A stretch of DNA of 64,000 nt from Epilithonimonas tenax DSM 16811 (GCF_000428485.1 NZ_AUAA01000010.1:1-64000), one strand, 5' to 3'; counted from the first letter of the stretch, positions 34,759 through 44,509 are shown. Translations and numbers: made by a program. Notes: generated by a model not told the origin, from the sequence alone.

Positions 34759-35667
34759 CTATTTCCAACCTTGATTGCGCTTATCATCAGTTCTTTTTCT
34801 TCCATTGTCGATATGATAGGCAAGACCAATTCCAAGCGTCTGTTTCAACTGTGTTTTCTTGATCTGGTTGTGGTCATACAAAAGATCCAAAGTGACATTT
34901 GTAGAGATAAATCGATTAACCTTTAGATTAAGAATCCCGCCGTAAGACAACACCAATCTCTCCGGATGATCCAGATAGTTTGAGAAAACCGAAGCATTGT
35001 TCTGCAACGTAATATTTTCCATCAGCTTCACCTTGTATTGTGCCGTTCCCAAGAATCCAAACTGGAAAAGCATAGAATCGCCATCGTTTTTAAGTCCATA
35101 ATTCCCCGCCCATTGCAGATCTTGATCCATTACGAAAGTAAATCTCGCATTTGCCGGTCGCAAAGTCATTGTGAAATTATCATTTGGTTTGTACGTAAAA
35201 CCGGCTCCAACACTGAGATAACCTGGCGACATAAAATTGGAGATTTTTTCAGCCTCCGGATTGTTGCCATCGCTATAACCGGGAGCAAACTGAGAAATCA
35301 ATCCTGCACCTGCAGATGCATACCAATTCCCTGATATTTTTCGCCCATAATTGGTAGAAAGATTGATCACATCCTGCGTCTTTCTGTTCCCAACGCCTTG
35401 TGTGTTGTTCATCCCATAACCCAGGATGATGATGTTTTCCCACAAGTCTCTGTCTTTCTCATACGTGAGATTATAGTTCACACCAGCTTGCCAGCCGACA
35501 TTATTTGCACCTCCCGCCACCCAGTTGGAAAAAGCAGATTGGTTGACCATCAGGGTGTTTTGGCCCACCACAGACCATGATTTTACGGTATCCTGAACAG
35601 GTTGATCCTGAGCATAAGCATTGAAAGCTAACAAAATGCTTCCAACAAAAAGAATTTTTCTCATCAT
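34759..35667 (-). CDS. DUF3078 outer-membrane beta-barrel protein (copy 1)
   Basis: Protein of 302 residues with a signal peptide (cleavage near A-Y-A-Q). It is typical of DUF3078 and starts W-S-V-V-G-Q-N-T-L-M-V-N-Q-S-A-F-S-N-W-V. Many alternating strands rich in N/G/Y suggest a porin-like barrel. The role is unknown. It follows the second DUF3078 gene by 24 bp and shares its Q-N-x-L-x-x-N-Q-S-x-F-x-N-W core, so the pair arose by duplication and forms one operon. Confidence 0.8.
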   Translation of the reverse strand: MMRKILFVGSILLAFNAYAQDQPVQDTVKSWSVVGQNTLMVNQSAFSNWVAGGANNVGWQAGVNYNLTYEKDRDLWENIIILGYGMNNTQGVGNRKTQDVINLSTNYGRKISGNWYASAGAGLISQFAPGYSDGNNPEAEKISNFMSPGYLSVGAGFTYKPNDNFTMTLRPANARFTFVMDQDLQWAGNYGLKNDGDSMLFQFGFLGTAQYKVKLMENITLQNNASVFSNYLDHPERLVLSYGGILNLKVNRFISTNVTLDLLYDHNQIKKTQLKQTLGIGLAYHIDNGRKRTDDKRNQGWK

Positions 35668-35691
35668 TGTGTGTTATATTTAATTAAGGTT

Positions 35692-36801
35692 TTAATTGAC
35701 AAAAGGCTTGATAACACCTGTCGTAGTATCTCTATCGACTTTATAGCCAAGATTATAAGTAATCCCGAATCCAAGGGTCTGTTTTCTTTGCAATTTCTGG
35801 ATCTGATCGTGATCGTACATCATATCAATAGTCACAACGCCGGAGATGTATTTATTGAATTTTAGATTCAATGAGCCGCTGTAATTGATATCAACCCTTT
35901 CTGTATGCTCCAGATAGTTGCTGAAGAAGTTGATTTGATTGACATAGGTGATGTCCTTGTATATTTTAATCTTGTAAAGAATATTGACCATAGCTCCCAG
36001 CTCCGCTCTCATACTTTGCCCATCTCTTTCCAAACCGTAGGTGCCTTTGGTCTGGAGTTTCTCATCCAGAACGAAGGTAAATTTGCCATTCAACGGTCGG
36101 ACGATAATCTGGAAATTATCATTGGGATTATAGGAAAAACCAAGACCCACGTTGAGATAACCTGGCGCCAAGAATTTGGAAATCCTGTCATCAAAACCGG
36201 GATCCGGCGTCGTAGAATAATTGAAACCTGGCGTAAACTGTGACAGGAACTGGAAACCTGTTGACAAATAATAATGTTGCGCCAACTCATAACCATAATT
36301 GGTCATAATATTGATGTAATCATCTGTCTTTCTGGTAGATTGCCCCGTAGAAGAGACAAAACCGTAACCCAACTGAATGTTGTTATCCAAATAATGGCGG
36401 TTCTTTTTGTAAACAATATTGTAATTGACTTTTCCGATAACTCCAATGTTGTTATTCCCACCAGCATACCAATTGGCAAATGAAGACTGATTGAAAATCA
36501 AACTGTTCTGCCCAAAGAAGAACCAGCGTTTCAGCGTTGGCAAGGTAAGGATGGAAGACGGCGTCAGAGGACCTGTGTCCTCCGTATTTGAAACTATGAT
36601 GGTATTATGAGAAAGCTGAATAGAGTCTCTTTTTAAAGATCTGATATCCACGATTCTTGGATTTGCCAAACTATCAATATCCAAAGCTGTAGAATCCCAT
36701 CTTTTTTGCGCAATAGAATCAATCATTTTCTGATAATCAGTAACTTGAGCCTTAGAAAAGAACACCATCACAACCGCAAAAATCACCAATACCTTTTTCA
36801 T
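35692..36801 (-). CDS. DUF3078 outer-membrane beta-barrel protein (copy 2)
   Basis: Protein of 369 residues, the first gene of the DUF3078 pair. A signal peptide ends near S-K-A-Q. About 80 polar residues follow and then the DUF3078 barrel (F-F-G-Q-N-S-L-I-F-N-Q-S-S-F-A-N-W-Y). Compared with copy 1 it has an extra N-terminal segment with K-R-W-D-S-T-A and repeated aspartates. The ATG at 36801 is used; a GTG at 36819 lies in the -7 promoter box. Function unknown; location outer membrane by family. Confidence 0.8.
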   Translation of the reverse strand: MKKVLVIFAVVMVFFSKAQVTDYQKMIDSIAQKRWDSTALDIDSLANPRIVDIRSLKRDSIQLSHNTIIVSNTEDTGPLTPSSILTLPTLKRWFFFGQNSLIFNQSSFANWYAGGNNNIGVIGKVNYNIVYKKNRHYLDNNIQLGYGFVSSTGQSTRKTDDYINIMTNYGYELAQHYYLSTGFQFLSQFTPGFNYSTTPDPGFDDRISKFLAPGYLNVGLGFSYNPNDNFQIIVRPLNGKFTFVLDEKLQTKGTYGLERDGQSMRAELGAMVNILYKIKIYKDITYVNQINFFSNYLEHTERVDINYSGSLNLKFNKYISGVVTIDMMYDHDQIQKLQRKQTLGFGITYNLGYKVDRDTTTGVIKPFVN

Positions 36802-36818
36802 TAATAACAAATTTTTCA

Positions 36819-36826
36819 CAAAAATA
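36819..36826 (-). promoter_or_regulatory. -7 box TATTTTTG for the DUF3078 pair
   Basis: Exact TAnnTTTG match on the minus strand, 18 nt from the ATG at 36801. Confidence 0.5.
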
Positions 36827-36944
36827 AGAAATCTTAAATTTTAAAAATCTGACTTTATAACCAAATTCGCAATTAATGCATCTTTTTTTGCAGACAAAAT
36901 TACCTTTTCCTCAAAATGGCTGTATAATTGTGATTCTCAAATCC

Positions 36945-37718
36945 ATGTTTTTGAAAAACTTTCATTTAAAATCCTTTTTGGTTCCGATCCTGATGCTGAC
37001 AGTGATGTGGATTTTCTTTCTGCTTCAGAATCTTGGATTTTTCGGAGGTTGCTACGGTGCCATCATACCACTTGTGCCAGAAGGGTTGAGCGGGGTCATC
37101 TTTGCGCCTTTGCTACACGGGAATTTGGATCACATTCTCGGCAACTCTATGCCTATTGCTGTTCTCTTATTTTTACTGTTTGAATTTTATCCAAAAATCG
37201 CTTTCAAAATATTTCTCATCGGTTGGATTGCTTCCGGGCTCCTCGTCTGGATGCTGCCGCCAATTGATATCATCACGGGCAAATGGAATTACAGCTGCAT
37301 CATTGGTGCAAGCGGACTGGTTTATATGCTGGCATTTTTTACCTTTTTCAGTGGCGTTTTCCGTTGGAATATGAAATTGCTGACGGTCTCACTGGTAGTC
37401 GCCTTGTATTACGGAAGTCTGATCTGGGGGATTTTTCCGGAAGAATTCTTTTCTAACTTACAGGAACCCAGTAGAATCAGCTGGCAATCACATCTTGCAG
37501 GAAGCATAACAGGGATTATTCTGGCATTGATATTCAGAAAATATGGCGACAAAAAAATAAGATACATTTGGGAATATCCAGAATATTACAATGAGCGGGA
37601 TGACAAGATGTGGCAAGAGTATATCCAGAATCACCCCGAGGATTTTGAGGAATTACCACAACTGAAGCAACAAAATATTTGGGAATATCTGGACGAGATC
37701 CGGAAAAATGAAAAATAA
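36945..37718 (+). CDS. Rhomboid-family intramembrane serine protease (copy 1)
   Basis: Inner-membrane protein of 257 residues from the ATG at 36945; an earlier ATG at 36876 adds 23 residues with no family match. Six hydrophobic segments are present. The rhomboid motifs are H-G-N-L-D-H-I-L-G-N-S, the catalytic Ser in G-A-S-G-L-V-Y and the catalytic His in S-H-L-A-G-S. The last 60 residues are polar and acidic (Y-P-E-Y-Y-N-E-R, E-E-L-P-Q-L), in the cytoplasm. The family cuts membrane-embedded substrates; the substrate here is unknown. dprA starts 31 bp downstream. Confidence 0.88.
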   Translation: MFLKNFHLKSFLVPILMLTVMWIFFLLQNLGFFGGCYGAIIPLVPEGLSGVIFAPLLHGNLDHILGNSMPIAVLLFLLFEFYPKIAFKIFLIGWIASGLLVWMLPPIDIITGKWNYSCIIGASGLVYMLAFFTFFSGVFRWNMKLLTVSLVVALYYGSLIWGIFPEEFFSNLQEPSRISWQSHLAGSITGIILALIFRKYGDKKIRYIWEYPEYYNERDDKMWQEYIQNHPEDFEELPQLKQQNIWEYLDEIRKNEK

Positions 37719-37749
37719 TTTATAAATTGGTCATTCCACAAATGACCTT

Positions 37750-38856
37750 ATGAAGTCCGAAGAATACCTTTACACTCTTGCGCTAAAACAGTGCAAAAAC
37801 ATTGGCAACATCAATCTAAAAAAGCTGATAAAACATATTGGATCAGCAAAATCCGTGTGGCAATCTTCTCCAAAAGCGTTGATCTCAATTTCCGGAATCG
37901 GGAAAAGCAGCATTCAGAATATCGGAAACAAAGATTTGTTGCTATCTGCTGAGAAAGAAATGAAATTTTCCGAAAAACACGGCATCCACATCATTTCGCA
38001 AGAAGACCATCTCTACCCGAAACACCTTCTGAATTGTGATGACGCGCCAATGATCTTATTTTACAAAGGAAATTTGAATCATGATTGCAATCCAGTCAGC
38101 ATTGTTGGGACAAGAAAAATGACGGCTTATGGTAAAAATTTTATTCAGGATCTGACTTCGGAATTATGCACTTCTAAAGTGTGTACGATCAGCGGATTGG
38201 CTCTAGGTGCAGATTCTTGTGTGCACGAAGAATCCCTAAAAAATGAAATCCCCACCATTGCCATATTAGCCCAAAGTCTGGACAAAATCTATCCCGCTTC
38301 TAATAAAAATCTATCCAACAAAATCTTAGAAAATAATGGCGCGTTAATGACAGAATATGCATCATTTGAAGGAATGGCGAAAGAAAACTTTTTACAACGG
38401 AACAGAATCATTGCCGGATTCTCACCGCACCTGATTGTCGTAGAAACAGCTTATGGTGGCGGATCTGTGACTACCGTAACTGCTGCAAACCAATACAACA
38501 GAGATGTATTTGCACTGCCCGGAAAAATCACCGACATCTACAGCCAAGGCTGCAACCATCTGATTGCCAATAACAAAGCTGAATCCATTATTGATATCAA
38601 AACGTTGGTCAAGAATCTCAATTTTACACCTCAACCCGAATTATTCCCAATAGAAGAAAAAAAAATCACCATCGATGCTGACAAAAAAGACCACCACAGA
38701 ATCTTAGAAATAATGACTGAAAACAAGTCCATTTCTCTGGACGAATTAGCTGAAAAAACGGACATTCTGCACCACAAACTTTTACCTATTTTACTTGATC
38801 TCGAAATATATGGCTATATCAAATGTCTTTCCGGCAGACTATATCAATTAAACTGA
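37750..38856 (+). CDS. dprA: DNA-processing protein A
   Basis: Binds incoming single-stranded DNA in natural transformation and loads RecA. The 368 residues consist of an N-terminal helix-hairpin-helix-like part, the Rossmann domain and a winged-helix C-terminus. The Rossmann domain carries V-G-T-R-K-M-T-A-Y-G, S-G-L-A-L-G-A-D and F-L-Q-R-N-R-I-I-A-G. The length is normal for the family. Natural competence cannot be inferred from this gene alone, as dprA is nearly universal in Bacteroidetes. Confidence 0.95.
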   Translation: MKSEEYLYTLALKQCKNIGNINLKKLIKHIGSAKSVWQSSPKALISISGIGKSSIQNIGNKDLLLSAEKEMKFSEKHGIHIISQEDHLYPKHLLNCDDAPMILFYKGNLNHDCNPVSIVGTRKMTAYGKNFIQDLTSELCTSKVCTISGLALGADSCVHEESLKNEIPTIAILAQSLDKIYPASNKNLSNKILENNGALMTEYASFEGMAKENFLQRNRIIAGFSPHLIVVETAYGGGSVTTVTAANQYNRDVFALPGKITDIYSQGCNHLIANNKAESIIDIKTLVKNLNFTPQPELFPIEEKKITIDADKKDHHRILEIMTENKSISLDELAEKTDILHHKLLPILLDLEIYGYIKCLSGRLYQLN

Positions 38857-38990
38857 GCAAACCGTCATTTCGAAAACTTGAAGTAATTTAATATTAATTT
38901 CAAAAATTGTTAACACAAAAGACGTAATTATACATTAAGCAAAAAACTTAATTAATATCATTAAATTTTCGATAAAAATCAAAATATTAC

Positions 38991-39020
38991 TTGCGAAATT
39001 CGAAAAAGAAATTAAATTTG
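38991..39020 (+). promoter_or_regulatory. Canonical flavobacterial promoter TTG-N19-TAAATTTG of gdhA
   Basis: TTG at 38991-38993, a 19-nt spacer and an exact TAnnTTTG box at 39013-39020 make this the best promoter match in the window. Predicted start near 39027, leader about 12 nt. Confidence 0.7.
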
Positions 39021-39038
39021 TTGTCATAATTGTACACA

Positions 39039-40397
39039 ATGGAATTATTTAACGTTGAAGAAAAGATTCAGGAATTTATGGCGAAAATCGAAGCCAAAAA
39101 TCCTAACGAACCCGAATTTATCCAAGCTGTAAAAGAAGTTGCGGTGACCGTAATTCCTTTTATTGCGACGAGAAAAGAATATACCGGAATGAAGCTTCTG
39201 GAAAGAATGGCTGAGCCGGAAAGAGTCATCATTTTCCGAGTGCCTTGGATAGATGACAAAGGTGAGATCCAAGTGAACAGAGGATTTAGAATCCAGATGA
39301 ACTCTGCCATTGGACCATACAAAGGAGGAATCAGATTCCACCCAACGGTGAACCTTAGTGTTTTGAAATTCTTGGCTTTTGAGCAGGTTTTCAAAAATAG
39401 TTTGACCACATTGCCAATGGGCGGTGGAAAAGGAGGTTCTGATTTTGACCCACAAGGGAAATCCGATATGGAAGTGATGCGTTTCTGTCAGGCATTTATG
39501 ACTGAGCTTTGCAAACATATTGGCCCAGAGACGGATGTTCCTGCAGGAGACATCGGCGTTGGTGCAAGAGAGATCGGTTATCTGTTCGGAATGTATAAAA
39601 AAATCAGAAACGAATTCACAGGGGTATTGACTGGTAAAGGTTTGGCTTACGGTGGATCATTAATCCGTCCGGAAGCAACTGGTTATGGTGTGGTTTATTT
39701 TGCTGAGCAAATGCTGAAAACCATCAACGAAACAATTGCTGGTAAAACGGTTGCCGTTTCCGGATTTGGGAATGTGGCTTGGGGCGTTATCAAAAAAATC
39801 AATGATCTAGGCGGAAAAGTAGTAACGATGTCTGGTCCTGATGGCTACATCTACGACAAAGACGGAATCTCTGGTGAAAAAATCGAATACCTTCTGGAAC
39901 TTAGAGCAACCGGAAACAACAGAGCTGAAGATTATGCGATCAAATATCCTGAAGCTCAATTCTTTGCAGGCAAAAGACCTTGGGAAGTGAAATGTGATAT
40001 TGCTTTCCCATCTGCCACCCAAAACGAACTAGATCTGGAAGATGCAAAAACGCTCGTTGCCAATGGTTGTCTTTGTGTGACCGAGGCTGCTAATATGCCT
40101 TCTACCCTAGACGCCATCAATTATTTCTTGGATAATAAAGTATTGTTCTCTCCTGGAAAAGCGTCTAACGCTGGTGGTGTTGCCACTTCCGGATTGGAGA
40201 TGACACAAAACTCTATCAGACTCAACTGGACTTCTGAGGAAGTAGATGCAAGGTTGAAAGAAATCATGATTGGCATTCACAAAGCTTGTAGAGATTACGG
40301 AAAAGAAGAAGACGGCTACGTTAACTACGTGAAAGGTGCTAATATCGCAGGCTTCGTAAAAGTGGCTGAAGCAATGCTGGCGCAAGGCGTAGTTTAA
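39039..40397 (+). CDS. gdhA: NADP-type glutamate dehydrogenase
   Basis: Converts 2-oxoglutarate, ammonium and NADPH to glutamate. The 452 residues are typical of the hexameric small-subunit class. K131 in P-M-G-G-G-K-G-G-S is the catalytic lysine. P-A-G-D-I-G-V-G, G-L-A-Y-G-G-S and the nucleotide-binding G-F-G-N-V-A follow. The start is the ATG at 39039; a TTG three codons earlier is less likely. The gene is monocistronic, with a canonical promoter upstream and a perfect terminator downstream. Confidence 0.97.
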   Translation: MELFNVEEKIQEFMAKIEAKNPNEPEFIQAVKEVAVTVIPFIATRKEYTGMKLLERMAEPERVIIFRVPWIDDKGEIQVNRGFRIQMNSAIGPYKGGIRFHPTVNLSVLKFLAFEQVFKNSLTTLPMGGGKGGSDFDPQGKSDMEVMRFCQAFMTELCKHIGPETDVPAGDIGVGAREIGYLFGMYKKIRNEFTGVLTGKGLAYGGSLIRPEATGYGVVYFAEQMLKTINETIAGKTVAVSGFGNVAWGVIKKINDLGGKVVTMSGPDGYIYDKDGISGEKIEYLLELRATGNNRAEDYAIKYPEAQFFAGKRPWEVKCDIAFPSATQNELDLEDAKTLVANGCLCVTEAANMPSTLDAINYFLDNKVLFSPGKASNAGGVATSGLEMTQNSIRLNWTSEEVDARLKEIMIGIHKACRDYGKEEDGYVNYVKGANIAGFVKVAEAMLAQGVV

Positions 40398-40460
40398 ATT
40401 GCAATTATAAATTTTGAATTATAAAGTAAAATCAGAATTTTAATTTTATTATAAAGTAAA

Positions 40461-40488
40461 AGCGATCCAGAATCTGGATCGCTTTTTT
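40461..40488 (+). terminator. Intrinsic terminator of gdhA
   Basis: AGCGATCCAG (40461-40470) and CTGGATCGCT (40474-40483) form a perfect 10-bp stem with a 3-nt loop and a T run. Confidence 0.9.
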
Positions 40489-40569
40489 GTATAAATTTAT
40501 TAGAATTATTACCCAATCAGTCAAAAAAATCAGTCTCTCCGAAACTGAAGATTTTTAATTTGATCTTAA

Positions 40570-41451
40570 TCACTTCGGCAATCCCCTTTTCAAAGCATAA
40601 TTGGCTCTTTCAACGGCTTTTTTCTCTTTCCAGGTCATATATTGACCCTTAAATTTGGTTTTCATAAAATTATCAAAACCTCTTTGTACCGTAAGATTCC
40701 AAAGCGAATTGGCTTTTACACCCCAGCTTTTGTCCCAGGCCCTAAGAGACAATGAAAAACTGCCATCCAGATATTTCATCCAGTGCCACCAGCCTGTCGG
40801 CATAAAAAGTGTGTCACCGTGCTCCAGAAAACACTCGATGCCTTCTACACCATCAAGTGCTGGAAATTTTTTAAAATCTGGATTTTCTATATCATAATCT
40901 TCCAAAGCATACGTGGCATAAGGAAGACAATACAAACGGTCTTTCCATTTCTGCTCGAAAAGCAAAACGTGTTTCCTCCCGTTGAAATGGGTATGGAAAA
41001 TATGTGCGAGATCTATATCATAATGGAGGAAAGTCACAGAACTTTTCCCACCGAAGAACATACTGGGATATTTGTCGAGAAAACCACCCATCAATTCCTT
41101 TGGAGAAATATAATCCTTCAGGATATCTGGTGCGTGCTTGATAGGATCAAAAAAGAAAATCCTGAGATCTGTAGGTTCTCTTTGGATGAGATCGATGTAA
41201 TCAGCAAATTTCATCTCCGTCGTGGGCGTATTGATAGGAGCAGCAGGATCGGCTTTGGCACTGTCATACAAAGGAACTGTCACATTTCCCACCACTTCTT
41301 TAATATATTCCATCGTCCATCTTTGATAAGCCGGCCAGTTTTTCGCCATATTTTTGATGACAACTGGCTTGCGTGGTTTCAGATATTTTTCAAAAAAATC
41401 TTCTTTACTAATATCATCTACAATATCAATTGGTTTTAAAATAACTCCCAT
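40570..41451 (-). CDS. JmjC/cupin-8 type Fe(II)/2-oxoglutarate oxygenase
   Basis: Protein of 293 residues with the JmjC-like double-stranded beta-helix. The iron triad is visible: H143 and D145 in L-H-Y-D, H223 in G-W-W-H-W. K160 in G-R-K-H-V could bind 2-oxoglutarate. The start P-V-V-I-K-N-M-A-K-N-W-P is typical of cupin-8 proteins related to the FIH-type and tRNA- or ribosome-modifying hydroxylases. It would hydroxylate a protein or RNA in the cytoplasm; the substrate is not predictable. It stands alone on the minus strand. Confidence 0.85.
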   Translation of the reverse strand: MGVILKPIDIVDDISKEDFFEKYLKPRKPVVIKNMAKNWPAYQRWTMEYIKEVVGNVTVPLYDSAKADPAAPINTPTTEMKFADYIDLIQREPTDLRIFFFDPIKHAPDILKDYISPKELMGGFLDKYPSMFFGGKSSVTFLHYDIDLAHIFHTHFNGRKHVLLFEQKWKDRLYCLPYATYALEDYDIENPDFKKFPALDGVEGIECFLEHGDTLFMPTGWWHWMKYLDGSFSLSLRAWDKSWGVKANSLWNLTVQRGFDNFMKTKFKGQYMTWKEKKAVERANYALKRGLPK

Positions 41452-41471
41452 GTTAATCTAATATTAAGGAA

Positions 41472-41479
41472 CAAATTTA
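41472..41479 (-). promoter_or_regulatory. -7 box TAAATTTG for the JmjC-like gene
   Basis: Exact TAnnTTTG match on the minus strand, 21 nt from the ATG at 41451. Confidence 0.5.
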
Positions 41480-41765
41480 TTAAATTTTACGCTCCTTCTC
41501 TATAATTATTTTAAATTAATGAATGTGATTTTATAAATGGTTTACGGCCTTTTTCTTAATAATTCTTTCCAATATAAAACAGTCTCTGCGTTTGACTTTT
41601 CCAATTTTTACAACTCCAATAAAAACTTTGTAACATTCTGTAAAGTTTTTTTACTAATACTTTAGTGATACAATAATTACAAGGGCATCGCCACTTAAAA
41701 ATTTTCTGAGAAAATGACTCAGGTGGGCGCTTGCATTATGACTTAAAAAAAGACGCATTCTACCT
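41480..41765 (+). promoter_or_regulatory. Divergent spacer with candidate structured leader of the 41766 gene
   Basis: Together with the promoter above this is a gap of about 310 bp with no gene. At 41680-41750 the RNA could form an outer stem (GCCAC with GUGGGC). Inside it are two mutually exclusive hairpins: AUUUUC-UGA-GAAAAU, and CUGAG paired with CUCAG. No known riboswitch class was recognised. A TGTAACATT sequence near 41630 might be part of an ECF-type promoter, which is weak inference. Confidence 0.35.
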
Positions 41766-44492
41766 ATGAAAAAAATTCTATCGATTCTTTTCGCATTGGC
41801 TTTCTCTCTGATTGTTTTTGCTCAGAAAACTGTTTCAGGTGTGATAACAGATGGTGACGGGAAACCGCTTGCTAGCGCAAGTGTAACCATAGAAGAGCCT
41901 GGAAAAAACGCCATCCTGGCCTACGGTATTTCCAATGCAAAAGGTGAGTACAAAGTTAATTTCAGCTCCTCAGAAAGCAATCTGGATCTCAAGATCAAAG
42001 CCTTCAATCAAAAAGCAATTACGCAATCTATCAAAAATGATGATCAGAAACTGAATTTCTCAATGGATTCTCAAACCACAGAAATCCAGGAAGTCAGACT
42101 GAAAACCAAACTCATCACCAAAAAAGGAGATACCATCTCTTACGATCTCAAATCTTTTGAAAATAAAAACGACCGAACGCTTGCCGACGTTTTGAAAAAA
42201 ATACCAGGCATCGAGGTCAACAAAGACGGAACCGTTCTGTATCAGGGCGAGGCGATCAACAAGTTCTATGTCAACGGAAAAGACCTGATGGAAGGCGGTT
42301 ACGGCACCATCAACAACTCGCTCCCGAAAGATGCTGTTTCCAAAGTGGAAGTTTTGGAAAACCACCAGCCGGTAAGTATCCTGCGGGACAAAGTACCTTC
42401 AGACCAAGCGGCACTTAACATCAAACTGAAAAAATCTGTAACAATGACCGGTCGTGGCGAAGTGGGCGCGGGTTTCAGCCCGTTGCTATGGAATGTAAAA
42501 CTGACACCTATGTTCTTCGGACAGAAAAACCAATGGGTCGTGAATTATAAAGCCAATAACAATGGTGAAAGTGTAGAAAAAGAAGGAAACCTTTTAAGCT
42601 TTGGTAGCCGCTGGGAAGGCAGGAGATCTCAAGCCAAACAAAGTTCCTGGACCAATGTAGAAACTGCCGGAACGCCTGATATTCCTGAGAAAAGATATCT
42701 TTTGAATAATGTTCATTTCGTTTCTGCGAATCTGTTGACAAGTCCTTTCAAAAGTAAAGAATGGGAACTGAAGGCTAATATAAGCTACACCAACAATGAT
42801 GTAGAAAGAGATTCTCATACGAAAACAGCTTACGATGATAACAAAATCAATGCGACGCTTGCGGGCAGAACGTTGGAACAATCCAGAACCAATGATTTCT
42901 ACACCAATGCAGCAAAAGCGGAATTAATTTTTACTAAAAATGCAAAAAAAGGCTTCTTCAAAAACACAACCACTTGGAACGGATTCTGGAATGCCAATCG
43001 TGGGTTTTCCGAACTGGACACCAACGTTAAAGCGTCACCATATATTTTCGGAGATCAATCTTTGGAATCGCCGTCCGGAAGCTTCCAAAACTCATTAAGC
43101 ACCATTATCCCCTGGAAAGATAAACTGATCAACGTGATGAGTTATTTCAAATACCAGAGAGATAAACAGACGATGAGCGTGAATCCTGCCAGTTACTCCA
43201 ACTACTTTACTGGTTTAAATACTTCTAATCTTTTCGAAACTTACAGACAACAGACACTTTCCGAAACTTTGGAAGTGAACCATTCTGCCTCCGTCGGATT
43301 TACTTTCAAAAAGTTGACGATAATTCCTGAGATTGGTCTTAATATGAATTTTAATCATTTAAAATCATTATTGACAGGATCTGCTGGCGGCAGTTATTAC
43401 ACGGTCAGTAACCGTTCTCAGAACAACATCGACTGGAATGAGTTGACGCCTTACACGCAAGTCGCATTCAATTATAAATCGGACAGACTGAATATGAACC
43501 TGACTGTTCCGATGAATTTCTATAGCATCAGATATCAGGACAATCTGTACAACCAATTGGCAAACAAGACGAAAACAGCTTTTGAACCTACTTTCTTTGC
43601 AAGTTATGATTTTGCGTCGTTTTTCAAATATTGGGTTTTTGCCAACCAGAGTTACGACTTCGGTAGTTTCGGATTTTTGTATGGCGGCGACCTATTGACT
43701 TCTGCAGGTAATTTATCCAGAAGATACGTGACGGATCTTACAGATTCCCAGATGCCGGATTATCTCAGCAGAAACTTAGGAACACGGTTAGAATATAGAA
43801 ATCCACTAAACAATCTTTTCTTCAACGTGCGCTACAACTATGGCACTTTGAAAAGAAATATCGCAGAAACATTTGCCACAGCAGGCGGAATCGGCGGAAC
43901 AATAGGGATCGTAGCTGAGGAAAACGCGACCAGAACACAGAGCGAAAGTGCAGAGATTGGAAAATATTTGCCAAAATTTAAAAGTAACATCTCAACTAGT
44001 TTTACCAATACAGATTCTAACTCATTCAGTTATTTTAATGGTAATTTCATCGAAAGTAAAAACAACATCCAGACGTGGTCCGCAAAATTCAATAATTCTT
44101 ATTTCAGCTGGTTAAGCGTAGACTACAACATCAGTATGAACTGGAGCAACAACAGAAACGTGACACGTTCCAATTCTCAGAAAAACTCCGGATGGAATCA
44201 CAATCTTGCCGCATACATCTACCCTTCCGAGAATCACACGTTTGGTTTCAACTGGGACAACAGCGTCACCTCTACTGAAGGTAATACTTATAAAAACCCG
44301 TTCTACGATTTATCTTACCAATATACCTGGGTTAAGAGAAAAATTGATTTTGAATTTAAATGGTTAAATATCAGCAACAGAAAAGTTTACGAAATCGTGA
44401 ATGTAGATATTACAAGAGGCTACACCCAAACGCAGCGTTACAACATCCGTCCAAGCCAGTTTATGTTCACTGTGAAATTTAATTTCAAGTAA
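41766..44492 (+). CDS. Large outer-membrane beta-barrel protein, TonB-receptor-like with N-terminal carboxypeptidase-regulatory domain
   Basis: Protein of 908 residues: signal peptide (cleavage near V-F-A-Q), a carboxypeptidase-like regulatory domain (residues 22-100, V-S-G-V-I-T-D-G-D-G-K-P-L-A), a plug-like region and a long barrel. The plug-like region has K-K-I-P-G-I-E-V and Y-V-N-G-K-D-L. The protein belongs to the outer-membrane beta-barrel family related to SusC/TonB receptors but lacks a SusD partner. It would take up or export an unknown ligand. The end V-K-F-N-F-K is typical. A long structured leader precedes the gene and a strong terminator follows. Confidence 0.85.
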   Translation: MKKILSILFALAFSLIVFAQKTVSGVITDGDGKPLASASVTIEEPGKNAILAYGISNAKGEYKVNFSSSESNLDLKIKAFNQKAITQSIKNDDQKLNFSMDSQTTEIQEVRLKTKLITKKGDTISYDLKSFENKNDRTLADVLKKIPGIEVNKDGTVLYQGEAINKFYVNGKDLMEGGYGTINNSLPKDAVSKVEVLENHQPVSILRDKVPSDQAALNIKLKKSVTMTGRGEVGAGFSPLLWNVKLTPMFFGQKNQWVVNYKANNNGESVEKEGNLLSFGSRWEGRRSQAKQSSWTNVETAGTPDIPEKRYLLNNVHFVSANLLTSPFKSKEWELKANISYTNNDVERDSHTKTAYDDNKINATLAGRTLEQSRTNDFYTNAAKAELIFTKNAKKGFFKNTTTWNGFWNANRGFSELDTNVKASPYIFGDQSLESPSGSFQNSLSTIIPWKDKLINVMSYFKYQRDKQTMSVNPASYSNYFTGLNTSNLFETYRQQTLSETLEVNHSASVGFTFKKLTIIPEIGLNMNFNHLKSLLTGSAGGSYYTVSNRSQNNIDWNELTPYTQVAFNYKSDRLNMNLTVPMNFYSIRYQDNLYNQLANKTKTAFEPTFFASYDFASFFKYWVFANQSYDFGSFGFLYGGDLLTSAGNLSRRYVTDLTDSQMPDYLSRNLGTRLEYRNPLNNLFFNVRYNYGTLKRNIAETFATAGGIGGTIGIVAEENATRTQSESAEIGKYLPKFKSNISTSFTNTDSNSFSYFNGNFIESKNNIQTWSAKFNNSYFSWLSVDYNISMNWSNNRNVTRSNSQKNSGWNHNLAAYIYPSENHTFGFNWDNSVTSTEGNTYKNPFYDLSYQYTWVKRKIDFEFKWLNISNRKVYEIVNVDITRGYTQTQRYNIRPSQFMFTVKFNFK

Positions 44493-44509
44493 CACCCTGT
44501 TTTTATAAT

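Noticed and set aside
41680-41750. SAM-II-like or other known riboswitch upstream of the 41766 gene
   Set aside because: The conserved A-rich pseudoknot strand and the usual downstream methionine genes are absent, so only an unclassified structure is reported.
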